DNA of 64,000 bases, from the NCBI RefSeq assembly GCF_027409185.1, contig NC_084467.1, positions 16,420,501 to 16,484,500 on the forward strand, given 5' to 3'. The notes beneath the pieces are model-generated. The model was not told where the DNA came from. It ran no database searches and worked only from the letters and a program-made list of their open reading frames with translations. Position numbers and translations under genes: made by a program. Positions 45,954-56,944 of this stretch are shown in pieces (the stretch's first letter is position 1; every line of letters begins with the position of its first letter). The DNA comes from Cynocephalus volans (lineage: Eukaryota > Chordata > Mammalia > Dermoptera > Cynocephalidae).

Positions 45954-46272
45954 TGTCAAAACATTAAAAACTCTGTTTAGCCTCAGTCTAATCTTCTCTA
46001 CTAGATGAGATTAATTAAGATACCAGTCATAGAATTATATTCACTTCCTGACAGTATCGAATCGAGAGCAAAGCCCCTCTTCATGATTCCTTCTCAAGAT
46101 CACCTAACATAAGCTCAAATTCTGTAATAAGTACTTTCCAACACCCTCTTACGGAGACATCCTACGATTCTCCATGGTGTGCATTCTCCCTTGTTGCGAC
46201 AAGAAATAAACCCAAGTTGTTCAACTGCAGATGTTTTCTTGGTGGTCCTTGGCTGAAGGGCACTGACTGACA
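45954..46272 (+). repeat. Candidate solitary LTR with TGTCA...TGACA ends
   Basis: The 319-bp block starts TGTCAAAACATTAAAAACTC, ends GGGCACTGACTGACA, and contains AATAAA (about 46206) some 65 bp before its end. Short inverted ends plus a poly(A) signal are LTR-like. No clear target duplication was found and the family was not named. Confidence 0.45.
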
Positions 46273-46959
46273 CTTGTTAAGTTTATTCTGAGAATTTTAT
46301 TTGTTGTGTTGTTATTGCAAATGGTTTTTCTCATCTAGTATATCTTCTAATTGGTTAGTGTTTTTGTACATAAATGCTGTTGATTATTACATTTTAATTT
46401 TATATCCTGCTATCTCGACAAATCCTTTTATTAAGTTAGTTTTAACATTTATTCCCTAGGGTTTTTTCAGGTATACAATCATGTCATCTGCAAACAGATA
46501 ATTTTATTTTTGCTTTTCCAATTCTTGGCTTCAAATTATTTACTTTTGGCAAATCAATTGGCTAATTCATCCAGAGCAGTGGTAAACAGTAAGAGAGATA
46601 ATAGGACACTGCATTTCCTGACACTAGTGGGAATACCTGTAGTGTTTCCCTATTAAGTAAGATGCTGACTTTATTATTTATATTTTATAATGTTAAGGAA
46701 ATTTCTACACATTTTTATTTCCTCAAAACTTTAATAGAGAATGTTTGTTGAATTTTGTGAAAGGCTTTTCCAGAATTGATGGGGATAATCATATGGTTTT
46801 TTCCCTTGGACCTATTAATATGGCAACTTATATTAGTAGATTTCCTAATATTGAATTAATTACGTTCCTGGCATAAACTTCACTTGATTACATGTATTAT
46901 TTTCTTAATGTGGTATTAAAGTTTATTTGCTAGTATAATTTTTCTATTTTCTTTCTTTT

Positions 46960-47055
46960 TCTTTTTTTTGGCATTTGGCCAGTACGGAAATCCGAACCCT
47001 TGACCTTGGTGTTATAACACCACGCTCTAACCAACTGAACTAACCGGTCAGCCTC
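46960..47055 (-). repeat. tRNA-Ile-like SINE, monomer
   Basis: Antisense; reverse complement of GGCTGACCGGTTAGTTCAGT ... CCGTACTGGCCAAATGCC, with a T/C-rich tail. Confidence 0.85.
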
Positions 47056-47681
47056 TAATATTTTATTTAAGATGTTTACATTAATATTCATGTGATATGG
47101 GTCTGTAATTTTTTTTATTGTTATTATTGTTAGGTTTAATTCAGTGTTACATTTGTTTCATAAAAAGAGGTTGGAAATTTTCTTTGATTTCAGTGCTCTG
47201 AACAGTTCATTGTAGCATTGCATTGGGACTATCTGTTTCCAAAGGTTTGGCAGAATTCTCCACATGAAATTATTAGGGCTGGGTGCTTTTTATGTGGGGC
47301 AGTTCTTTGATATCTTTTCCTATATCTTCTATGGAAATTAATATCTTCTTGGGTCAATTTTGGTAAAATGTATTTTCCTATGAAGTTATACATTTCACTT
47401 AGGTTTAAAAAATATATTTGCGTGTAGGTATGCAAAGTAGTTTATTATGATTTTTAATAATTTTCTCAGTAGTTCTCCTCTTGTCTTTTTTTTTTTTTCT
47501 CTTGTCATTTTTTATTTTGTATATTTGTGTTTTCTAATTTTTTTATTCAGGTAGCTAGAGGTTTATCTTTTTTTTTTTGGTATTTGCAAAGAGCTAGGAT
47601 TTTAATATATTAATTTGACCTAATGGCTTTCTGTATCCTACATCATCAATTTCTACTTTTATCTTTATTATTTCCTATGCA

Positions 47682-47722
47682 TTTATTTATTTATTTATTT
47701 TTGGCAGCCGACCAGTACAGGT
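47682..47722 (-). repeat. 5'-truncated SINE fragment
   Basis: (TTTA)n followed by TTTTTGGCAGCCGACCAGTAC, only the last part of the monomer, antisense. Confidence 0.6.
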
Positions 47723-48147
47723 GTATTTTCTTCTTTGCACTCTCTTTTGGTTTACCTATTTTTCTAGCTTTCTGAATTGGGAATTTAATTTACTTACTTT
47801 CAATTTTTCATTTTAATGAGACAGGTATCTAAGGTTATGAATTTTCCTCTGACCACTGCATTTAATATATCCCTAGATTCTGATATGTTTTTATTATCAT
47901 TATTTTTCAGAAATTCTGTGATTTCTATTTGTATTTCCTCTTTTGACCAAGACTGGAAGGACCCTTTAGTTTCTTTCTTTTACTTTTAATTCCTAGTTTC
48001 ATGGCATTGTGATCAGAGAGGATTGTTTTCACTTTGTGAAATCTACTGGTGTTTTCTTTGTGTCTGAATATATTATCAATTTTTGTGAATGGTCCATGTA
48101 GAAGAAAACGATATATTCTCTGTTATCAAGGTGTACTGTTCAATACA

Positions 48148-48512
48148 TGTATCAGTCTGCTTCAGCTACCATAACAAAATACCATAGACGGGGGTGTCTT
48201 AAACAACAGAAATTTATTTCTCATGGTTCCAGAGGCTGGTAAGACCAAGATCAAGGTGCGAGCAGGGTAGGTTTCTGTCTGAGGCTGCCTGCCATCCTGT
48301 TGTGTGCTCACACGACCTTTCCTTTGTGTCAGTGGAGAGGGGGATCTCTCTCTCTTTCTGTTCCTGTAAGGGCACTAATCTCATCATAACGTTCCATCCT
48401 CATGACCTAATTACCTACGGAAGGCCCCATCTGCAAATATCATCACACTGGGGTTTAGGGCTTCAACAAACGCATCTTGTGGAGAGAACACAATTCAGTT
48501 CATAGACCTACA
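48148..48512 (-). repeat. MLT1-type MaLR LTR, antisense
   Basis: ACCATAACAAAATACCATAG, CAACAGAAATTTATTTCTCA, CAGAGGCTGGTAAGACCAAG, GGGTTTAGGGCTTCAACAAA and a right end near CAGTTCATAGACCTACA are the reverse complement of an MLT1 LTR. Confidence 0.8.
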
Positions 48513-49282
48513 TATCCAAAAGAACTAGCTTACAGATTATGTTGTTTAGATTTGTTTATACTATTACTTGTTTTTTGGTCAACTTGGCTGAGAGTGGTGT
48601 GCTAAAGAAAGTGTTTCTAATCGCTTCTATTTGCATCTCTTGTATTTGCTGTTTTACATAAGTGATGATGTGTAATTAGTGCATGGATATTCATAACTGT
48701 TATATCTTCAATTTGAAACGTGACTTTTAGCATTATAATGTGTCCTTCTTTGTCTTGTTTTATTTTGGTTGAATTCTGGTATCAGAGTTTCAGATCCTGC
48801 TTTTTCATGTTTCCATTTGCCTCACAAATCTGTGTCCATCCCTTTATTTTTCATCTTTTTTAATCACTGTGTTTTGGTTCTGTTTCTTGTACAAAGCCTA
48901 GAATCGGGTTTTGTTTTATGAGCCAATTTAAAAATATTTTCTTTTAATAGGTGAGTGAAGTCCATTCCCATTTACTGATATGACTGATGTGTTTGGCTTA
49001 AATTCTTTCATGTTATTTATACTGTAGTTTCTTTGTGTATTATATTTACAGTTTCTTTCTATTCTTGATATACCCTTTTTGCTCTTAAAAATGTATTGGT
49101 ATTTAGGAAGTTTTGTGTTATTGTTATAGTGGTTATCTTTTGTTTTAATATTTTTTATGGTGCCCTTAATCCCCTTTTTTCTTTTATTTTTTACAATCTG
49201 GTCTGTCAGTTTTAAATGATATCTTTTGATTCCCATTGATTCAACAGTCAATAATCTCTCTTTCTCTTTTTCTCCCATTTTT

Positions 49283-49423
49283 TTTTTTTTTTTGTCGTTT
49301 TTTCGTGACTGGCACTCAGCCAGTGAGTGCACCGGTCAGTCCTATATAGGATCCGAACCCGCGGCGGGAGGGTCGCCGCGCTCCCAGCGCAGCACTCTAC
49401 CAAGTGTGCCACGGGCTCGGCCC
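49283..49423 (-). repeat. GC-rich SINE subtype
   Basis: Antisense. Duplications tctcccattttt at 49271-49282 and 49424-49435 (partly merged with the T-run). Confidence 0.9.
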
Positions 49424-49774
49424 TCTCCCATTTTTAAGTTGCATTTGTTCTACTTTTTCAGAACATACAGTATTTATGTATTATACTTTTACCCATGGAC
49501 ACCCTTGTTTTAGTCTTTGCTCTGCAATGAAATGTATGAATTGCTCACTAATGGTCCTAAAGTGTCCCCAGTTATTTGAGTTGGATGAAGCTCATTCTGT
49601 AGTAGATTCCTCAGGAAGGGCACATGTGTTCTGTACTCCCTGAGTTCTTGCACATTCAAAACTGTCTTTCTGCAGTTTTAATGTGTGAAGGACAGTTTGG
49701 CTCAATATAATACCCTTGGATTGCTTTCATACGTTTCTTGAGAACACTGCTCCACTATTGTCTTGCTTTGTATG

Positions 49775-51010
49775 TTATTTTTTATTATGTTAAAGTATAC
49801 GTAACATAAAATGGATCACTTTAACCATTCACAAATTGTACAATCCAATGGCATTAAATACCTTCACAATGTTTTATAGCCACCACCATTATTTATACCT
49901 GAAACTTTTTCACTATCCCCAACAAAAACCCTGTATCCATTAAGCAATAACTTCTTCCCCTCAACTCCTGGTAATCTCTACTCTACCTTCTGTCTCTACA
50001 AATTTGCCTATTTGAGGTACCTCATACAATATATGTTATTTTTAAGATGTCTGATGTCAGCCTGATTCTCTTGGCTTTGTAAAGTTATTTCATGTTTTTG
50101 CCTGGAAGCCCTGAGGGTTTTCTGTATCTAAAGTCCAGTGGCTTTACTGGCCTATGTGTTAGAGTTGATTGCTCAATTTCAATTTTACCCAGTACCTCGT
50201 GAGCCCTTTCAATGTGCAGACTCAGGTCTTCTTTAATTTCTGAGCAGTATTCTTGGATTACAGTTTTAAATATTAGTTCTTTTCCTGTCTTCCATTTCAA
50301 CTACTTTCTCTCTGGCCATTTTACTTTTTTATCTAATTTTCATTCTGTTGGTTTGTTTACTACTTTTCTTTGATCCTTTCTTAGGTTTTCATTTTAATCT
50401 CTTTTCCCTTGAGAACCTTTTAGTTTAATCTTCATTTATGATATGATTTTTTTTACCCCACCCCCACCCGTTTATGATATGATTTTGTTATTTTCTTCTG
50501 AGTCCATTTTTACTTTATTTATTTATTTATTTATTGGTCTTTTTCTGTTATTAGTTTTTCTATTTCTGATGTGAGGTGTTTTTCCATATCCCCAAATGCT
50601 TGTTTGAGGATATTTTATTCAGTTTGGGGTGTTGCATTATAATCTTCTTCAGCTTTATGCTTGATTTGGGGGAAGAATTTTTATCTGCTGAAATGCTATG
50701 ATTTGCATTAAATTTTTTTTTGTCATTTTATTGAAGGCTAATAAAATTTTTTTAATTGACAAATAATAATTGTATATATTTATGGGGTACATTGTAATGT
50801 TTTAATACACACACACACACACACACATTGCGGAATGATTAAATCAAGCTAATTAATATATCATCATCTCATCTACTTCTCATTTTTTGTGGTGAGAACA
50901 TTTGACATTTACTCTCAATAATTTTGAAATATACAATACATTGTTATTAACTATAGTCATCATGCTATGTAATCGGTCTTAAAAACTCATTCCTCTGTCT
51001 AACTTAAACT
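49775..51010 (-). mobile_element. Old LINE-1 3'UTR fragments, antisense
   Basis: 49780-50040 (CATAAAATGGATCACTTTAA ... GAGGTACCTCATACAATAT) and 50750-51010 (TATTTATGGGGTACATTGTA, GTTATTAACTATAGTCATCA) are reverse L1 3'UTR texts of two different types. 50040-50750 between them is T-rich, possibly L1/HAL1-like, and unassigned. A (CA)n run lies at 50809-50827. Confidence 0.55.
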
Positions 51011-51560
51011 TTATATTCTTTGACCAACATCTCCCCATTTTTAACAGTATTTTTGAATGCACGCGATCTGCCCTTTTCTCGTCCTAGCAGTCATTTCACG
51101 GACACGATTCCCAATGCAAGCCTGCTGTCTGCTGTCAGTCCTGTGGCTTCCTTTATGAATGGTCAGGAGGGTGGGGGGAAAGTTGCTTTTTCTTATTTCT
51201 CATTTGTTTCTGCAGGATTCTTAATTTTCCCGTCCTAATTCCTTCTTTCTCTTCACTGCCGCGTCTCCAAGGGGGAACCCCCCCTTCTCTGGATATCCGA
51301 TTCTCCTGAAGAAGTGATGTTTCTCTGAGGTTACCACTCTTCCCAGACTCTTTCCTGCAGCTGATGCTGTGAACTGTTATGCCTCAAACTCTGTTCAGTA
51401 TTCTAGCAACTGGTGGTGGATGATCTGAGAGTGATTTTGTCCATGTTCATCTAAGATCACCAGGCCTCACTGGTACTTTTCACAGTGTCTCTTAAACCTC
51501 CTCTCCCTCGCTCTCTGTGCTCAAAGGCTTGAAGCTGCATGCAGTGCCTTCTGTTGGGAT
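51011..51560. other. Intergenic, nothing recognised
   Basis: No gene or nameable repeat. Confidence 0.35.
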
Positions 51561-51577
51561 TTGTTGTATTTCTCTCT

Positions 51578-51673
51578 CTCCTTTTTTTTTTTTTTTTTTT
51601 TTGGTGGCTGGGCATTATGGGGATCTGAACCTGTGATATTAGTGTTATAAGACTGCACTCTAACCAACTGAGC
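51578..51673 (-). repeat. tRNA-Ile-like SINE, monomer, truncated
   Basis: A 23-base T-run, then the antisense monomer ending at CCAACTGAGCT (the tRNA 5' end is missing). Imperfect flanking words ttgttgtatttctct / ttattatatttctct. Confidence 0.8.
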
Positions 51674-52179
51674 TTTATTATATTTCTCTACTTCAGGTAA
51701 TTTGAAGTCCATATGTAGTTTTATTTTCTCTTGTGTTGAAGTTTTTGGGTGAGAAAGGTGAGTAGGGAGATTCAAAATTAGGGAACCACCATTGTCTTCC
51801 AAACCTGGAAGTCCTGGTAAATGCATTTTAAATTTAGTAAAACATTGCAAAATTGGCCTTCAAAATGTTTTTTTAAACAATTTGTACTCCCATTTGCAGT
51901 GGGTGACAATACCCATTTCCCTACATCCTCACCAACACTTAATATCAAACTTTATCATTTTTGCGGTTTTATGGGTGACCAATGCTACCTCATTGCAGTT
52001 TTAAATGCATTTCTCATATTATTGCTGAGACTGAGCATCTTTTCCAAAAAATTTCTTTTTGCTTTTTAATTTTTTTTTTTTTTTTTTTCTGAATGGTTTG
52101 TGTAAATCTTTGGTGTCTTTTTTTATCTGGTCAGGTTTTAATTTTTGAAATTTTTTCTTTTTGTTTTGGGTTTTTATTT

Positions 52180-52280
52180 ATTTAAGAAATTTTTTTGGCA
52201 GCTGGCCAGTACGGGGATCAGAACCTTGACCTTGGTGTTACCAGCACCATGCTCCCCCAAGTGAACTAACTGACCAGCCC
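52180..52280 (-). repeat. tRNA-Ile-like SINE, monomer
   Basis: Antisense; duplications tgggtttttattt at 52167-52179 and 52281-52293. Confidence 0.9.
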
Positions 52281-52767
52281 TGGGTTTTTATTTTGCAGGA
52301 GTTGTGTATGTATATTTTGGACCATTAGTAACATGTGTTCCAAATATTTTATCCCAATCTGTCACTTTTAATTTTATTTATTGTATCTTATTTTATAATA
52401 ATTAAATTTTGATGTTGCCAAATGTATTAGTCTTTTCCTTTATGTTTTTTTCTCTTTATTTGTGTCTCTTTAAAGATGGCCTCACCAACCTAAAGTTATA
52501 ATCACATCGTTATATTTTATCTAGTGCTTTTACAGTTTTTGTATGTTTACATCTCTAATACATATAGAACTTATTGTTGTAAACAGTGTGAGAAAGGTGG
52601 GAATCTAAATTTGTTTTTTTCCTAAGTGAATGTCCCAACACCATTTATTAAATAGTTCATAATTTCTCTACTCAAAGTGCTTCCTTTATCCTGTATAAGG
52701 TACCCTATAATCCTATATCCTATAATTCCCACACATGCACAGAATTGTTTCTGGCTCTCTCATCTAT

Positions 52768-53250
52768 TTGTTGACCTGAAAAAAGAATCTGAGGCACCTG
52801 TAAAGCAACAGAGAATTTATTTGAGCCAAATATGTATAACTGCAGTGCAGGTAGACACAGATTCAAGAGATCTTGAATCATATGGTCCAATTTGCACACC
52901 AGGTTTCAGTATTTTTATAATCACAGAGAAGAAGAGAACAGAAGAGAGGGGACAGCCCCTTAATCAGTACATCAGGTTTTCCATTGGTTACATAGTATCA
53001 TATATGCTAATTATTGGTTTTTGGTTACATCCTATGTACAGATGCATGAGTAAGGGTCACAAGATACATTTTCAGCATTTCTAAGTTAACACATAGCCTT
53101 TTCAGGCATCAGTAAGTTTGGTTTTAGGTTAAAAATAGTCCTGTGGTAGCAGTTCCAGAATGTGGGGATGTGACTCTTGCCCCATTCCAGACCCCCTCAG
53201 GCTTTTAGGAATTTAGAAGGCCTCAGTCAGAGCAGAGTTCTGGTTTATCC
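52768..53250 (-). repeat. Probable ERV LTR, antisense
   Basis: About 480 bp breaking the L1 text. It contains GAGAATTTATTTGAGCCAAA (AATAAA on the minus strand near its left end), as in several ERV LTRs whose R/U5 lies on that side. Family not named and limits approximate. Confidence 0.5.
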
Positions 53251-53315
53251 TATTCCAATTGTTTAATTTCTCTATTCCTACATCAACACCTTATTATATA
53301 TTTTAAATAACTTTT

Positions 53316-53480
53316 TTCTTAAAATTTTCTTAATTTTAATTAAAATTATTTTAATTTTCTAACTTTTAATTTTTAAAATTTAAAATTTACGAAAATTAAA
53401 ATTTTCATAAATTTTTAATTAAAAATTTTTTTTAAGTTTTTATTTTTTATTTAAAATTAAAAAAAATTTTTTTTTTTAAC
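53316..53480. repeat. AT-only low-complexity block
   Basis: Built from TTTTAATTAAAA-type words that are self-complementary, almost free of G and C. Confidence 0.9.
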
Positions 53481-53601
53481 AAGTCAAATGAAGCAGTGGG
53501 AGTGGAGATAGAACAAACAAATCTGTAACTGGTTGTGATCAATTAGTTGTAAACACCACTGCACTTGGACTCACCCCAACTATATTATTTACTATAGTTT
53601 T

Positions 53602-53970
53602 TGCCTTGGGTTGAATGTCCTCCCAAAACTTAATCTCCACTATAACTGCTGAGGGTGGGAATCCTATCATGGTAATTGAAAGGTGGGGCCTTGAAGAGGC
53701 GATTAAGCTGACGGTTTAATGGTGGTGAGGGGCATGGCTGGGGGGGGGGTGCTTTAAAAGGAGAACACTGCAAGTCTCTCTGCTCCACCATTTTCTGCCA
53801 TGTGAGACCCCTGCATTGCTGTAAAGCCACCACCAAAGAAGACCCTCACCAGATGTGTCCTCTGGACTTTGAAATTCCCAGCCTCTGAAACTGTAAGCAA
53901 TAAATTTCATTTTCTTATAAATTACCCAGTTTCAGGCATTTATAAGCAACAAAAACGTGCTTTAATGACA
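53602..53970 (+). repeat. MaLR LTR (MST/MLT-like)
   Basis: GGTTGAATGTCCTCCCAAAA, GGTAATTGAAAGGTGGGGCC, AAACTGTAAGCAATAAATTT and TATAAATTACCCAGTTTCAG follow the MaLR LTR order. AATAAA is at about 53899. Confidence 0.85.
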
Positions 53971-54279
53971 CATTTTGATAGGACCAGCTATTTACTATCG
54001 TATTTTTTCAAAAGTGTCTTGGCTATTGTTGTGCATTTTCTCTTCCGTGTGAACCAGCTTATCAAGTTCCATGAAAAATTATCTTGAGATTTTGGTTGTA
54101 AGTAAACTGAAATTGTAGACTGATTTGGGGGAGTGTTGGCATCATCTATTGAATTGAACCTTTCTATCCACGGACAGCACGTTTATCTGCATTTATTCAG
54201 GTCTTCTGTTATGTTCTTCAGTAAAGTTTTATAGTTTCTCTGCAAAGGTCCTGCCCATTTCCCACTGGGTTTATTATTG

Positions 54280-54825
54280 TATTGGATTCTTTACAGTCTT
54301 CTCTAAACCCGCCTTTCTGCAGTTCCTCTACCCTTACAGAGAGCCTCTGCTGGGCCCTGTTGCTTACACAGTTCATTATTATTATAGGTCACTTACATTT
54401 TCCAGTTATTCTCAAGTTGCATCCTGCATGTGTTTTCATCTCGACTGTAGGGTAAACCCCTAAAGGACCAGGCTGGGGTTTCAGTTTCTCCTTGGGGAGG
54501 GGGACAAGCACTGAGGGGGAGGAGGAGAAGTGAGGGGCTCAGAGCAGGGAAGAGGAAGGAGCCTGCTGTCTCTTGGTCACTAGGAAAGGGGGCATGTCAG
54601 GAAGGCAGGCATCTGCAGGCCCAGGGTTGGGGATGGGATGGAAGTCTGGTAAGAAGAAATTATGTCTTCCTTCTTGGGAAATGAGTGGGCAGTAGCCAAC
54701 ACCTTCATCTTGTGTGTGCGTATGTGCGTGCGTGTGTGGATGTGTGTGTGTGTTCATGGTGTCCCTGAGGCTGTCACTGGTCCTAGCAGCCTATCAGTTT
54801 TCCCAAGCAGCTCCTTGCTAGCTGC
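54280..54825. other. Intergenic, nothing recognised except a (TG)n run
   Basis: A TG-rich stretch lies at about 54708-54753; the rest is unassigned. Confidence 0.4.
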
Positions 54826-54829
54826 CTAG

Positions 54830-54990
54830 TTTCAGAACCCAGCTCTGCTTCTTACTCACCTGGAACTCAATGACTGAATGATTCCTCACCTATAAACTAG
54901 GATTGATAAAGTACTTATTTCAGAAAATTGCTGTGAGCATTCAAAGAGAGGCCATGTGTAAGGCGCACAGCCTGACTTGCAATAAATACA
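54830..54990 (+). repeat. MIR
   Basis: TTCAGAACCCAGCTCTGCTT, CTCACCTATAAACTAGGATTG and GTAAGGCGCACAGCCTGAC fit a diverged MIR. Confidence 0.65.
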
Positions 54991-55385
54991 TGGAAGGTTT
55001 AAACAAAATTCATATATTTGTTCTCACTGGCAAGGGGTATGTGTGTGTGTGTAGAGAGAACATTCCAATCTGAAGGACAGGCAGGTCAAAGAGCCTAGGG
55101 CAGGAATGGGCCTGATTAAGGTGCAAAAAGAGGCTCAAAGCGGGGGGACCTAGTGGGATGGCAGGGCCCAGGTGCCACAGGGTGTGTATATAGTGGGTTC
55201 TAGTGAAGGGGAGCGACATGATCTTTAAACAGTCTGCTCTAGACAGTAGTTGGAGGGGAGGAGGCTGCCCAGGTGAGATGCTGAGGGCTACGGGCTCACA
55301 CATACCTGTAGCAGGCACACACCTAGTGTGAACTTCTGAGGAGCTCAAAGCACATCACCGTCTCAGGCGTCTGCATTATCTTCCC
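54991..55385. other. Intergenic, nothing recognised
   Basis: A short (TG)n run at 55038-55052; otherwise unassigned. Confidence 0.35.
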
Positions 55386-55389
55386 AATA

Positions 55390-55590
55390 TTTGTGGGTCA
55401 CCACAGAGAGGAGAGCTAATATGTCCATTTTATAGCTAGGGAAACTGGGCCCAAGAGAAGATTTACTTTTTTTTTTTTTTTTTTTTGGCACTGGCCGGTA
55501 AGGGGACCCAAACCCTTGTCCTTGGAGTTACAAGGCAGCTCTCTAACCAACTTGCCCCTTTTAAAAGCAAGGCAGGAGCAGAGTCAAAGT
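55390..55590 (-). repeat. MIR remnant interrupted by a SINE
   Basis: GTCCATTTTATAGCTAGGGAAACTG is the reverse MIR core; the monomer SINE follows it and a few MIR-like bases resume after it. Confidence 0.5.
55467..55555 (-). repeat. tRNA-Ile-like SINE, monomer
   Basis: A 22-base T-run, then GGCACTGGCCGGTAAGGGGA ... CTCTAACCAACTTGCCCC, antisense. The tRNA 5' end is slightly diverged. Confidence 0.8.
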
Positions 55591-55936
55591 GAGGAGTGTT
55601 GTCCCTCGAACTGGGGCTTGTGCAGGCCATCACTCTGCCTACTTTGGGATATGGATCCCAATCCTACCTAACAGTCAAGGCTTGTCTGAAATTTCTCCTC
55701 TCCAGGAAGTCTTTTCTGGTCACCCAGCCCACCGGGCTCACTGTTTCTGTGGTATTGCTGCATTTTGGGACGGTCCCCTCAATCACGTATTACTTATGGC
55801 TACCTGTCCATCCAGCATCTCTCCACCCACTCATCCATTTATCCAACAGTCCTGCTATGTACCTGCTCCTGTGCCAGGCACTGGGCTGCTGGAGATGGTA
55901 CAGGCACTTCCATATACCCTAGAATTGGGACCTCTC

Positions 55937-56399
55937 TGTTATGGGTTGAACTGTGTCCTTGACCCCAAATTCATGTGTTGGAGTCCTGACCCCTGGCACC
56001 TCATTTGGAAATAGGGTCATTGCAGATATAATTATGATGCTAAGAGGTTAAGATGAGGTGATTAGGCTGGGCCTTAATCCAGTGTGATAAAAGGTGAAAA
56101 TGTAGACACAGACACACACACACACACACACGGAGAACACCATGTGAAAATGAAGGCAGAGATGGGGCGATGCTTCTACAAGTCAAGGAATGCCAACAAT
56201 TGCCAACAAACCACCAGAAGTTAGGAGAGAAGCCAGGAACAGATTCTTCCTCACATCCCTCAGAAGGAATCAACCCTGCCAACATCTTGATCTCAGACTT
56301 TTAGCCTCCAGAATTGAGAGACAATAAACTTCAGTGTGTAAGCCACCAAGTTAGTGGTTCTTTCTGTTTGTCTTATGGCAGCCCTAGCAAACTAATCCA
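55937..56399 (+). repeat. MLT1-type MaLR LTR
   Basis: TGTTATGGGTTGAACTGTGT, GGAAATAGGGTCATTGCAGA, GCCTCCAGAATTGAGAGACA, ATAAACTTCAGTGTGTAAGCC and the end GCAGCCCTAGCAAACTAATCCA, with an internal (CA)n run (56108-56131). Confidence 0.85.
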
Positions 56400-56944
56400 C
56401 TCTGGTAGGAGAGGGAAGCCTGTGTGAGCCCACCTGCCTCAGACTGGGGGGTTAGAAAGGGCTTCCTCCAGGAGGTGATGCTGAGCGGGGCACTGGAGGG
56501 TGGGTCGGGGTCTACCGTGCAATGAAGACGGGGGAGAGCACTCCAGGCAGAGGGAAGAGCAAAACCCAGGAGGAGGCATAAGTGTACGTCAGAGACTATT
56601 TCGTGAACTTCTTTGAATTTCCCTACTCCTGCCTGCCTTGTCCAAGCATCTGAGACCTGGAAACTCCTTTGCTCTAAGATAATGGAAAAATTATTTTTAC
56701 CAGGAGGCTCCTTGGACCCCGGTGATGTGTAACATTGTCACCAGCAGGGGGCGCTCACACAATCATGCCAATGCAGGAAGGGCGCCACATGGGCACAGGT
56801 CTTGAGTAACCTGCCATTTGTCGGGGTCCAAGTCCTCTGCTCTGAGGGGAGGGGAGGCTAGGGTGGGCAGCTCTGTGCTGGCCGGGGGCCTTTCCATGGC
56901 CCCACAGGACACATACAACCCTGGAAGGACAAACACTCGGACAC
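56400..56944. other. Intergenic flank of the ECE1 3' end, nothing recognised
   Basis: Contains the GT-rich/downstream side of the ECE1 cleavage site; no repeat was named. Confidence 0.4.

Larger units (their letters stand above)
46273..49765 (-). mobile_element. Old LINE-1, antisense, with nested insertions
   Basis: Reverse complement of L1 ORF2/ORF1: CAATCATGTCATCTGCAAAC, AGAGATAATAGGACACTGCA, CTTTTCCAGAATTGATGGGG, GTCTGTAATTTTTTTTATTG, CATGGCATTGTGATCAGAGA. It is interrupted by SINEs at 46960, 47682 and 49283 and by an MLT1 LTR at 48148. Confidence 0.75.
51780..54275 (-). mobile_element. Old LINE-1, antisense, with nested LTRs and SINE
   Basis: Reverse L1 3' text appears in 51800-52166 (GCAGTGGGTGACAATACCCA, CATCCTCACCAACACTTAAT), 52290-52765 (GATGGCCTCACCAACCTAAA, CCAACACCATTTATTAAATA), 53250-53320 and 53975-54270 (TGTCTTGGCTATTGTTGTGC, GATTTTGGTTGTAAGTAAAC). 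The breaks are filled by a SINE, an LTR and a MaLR element. Confidence 0.7.
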
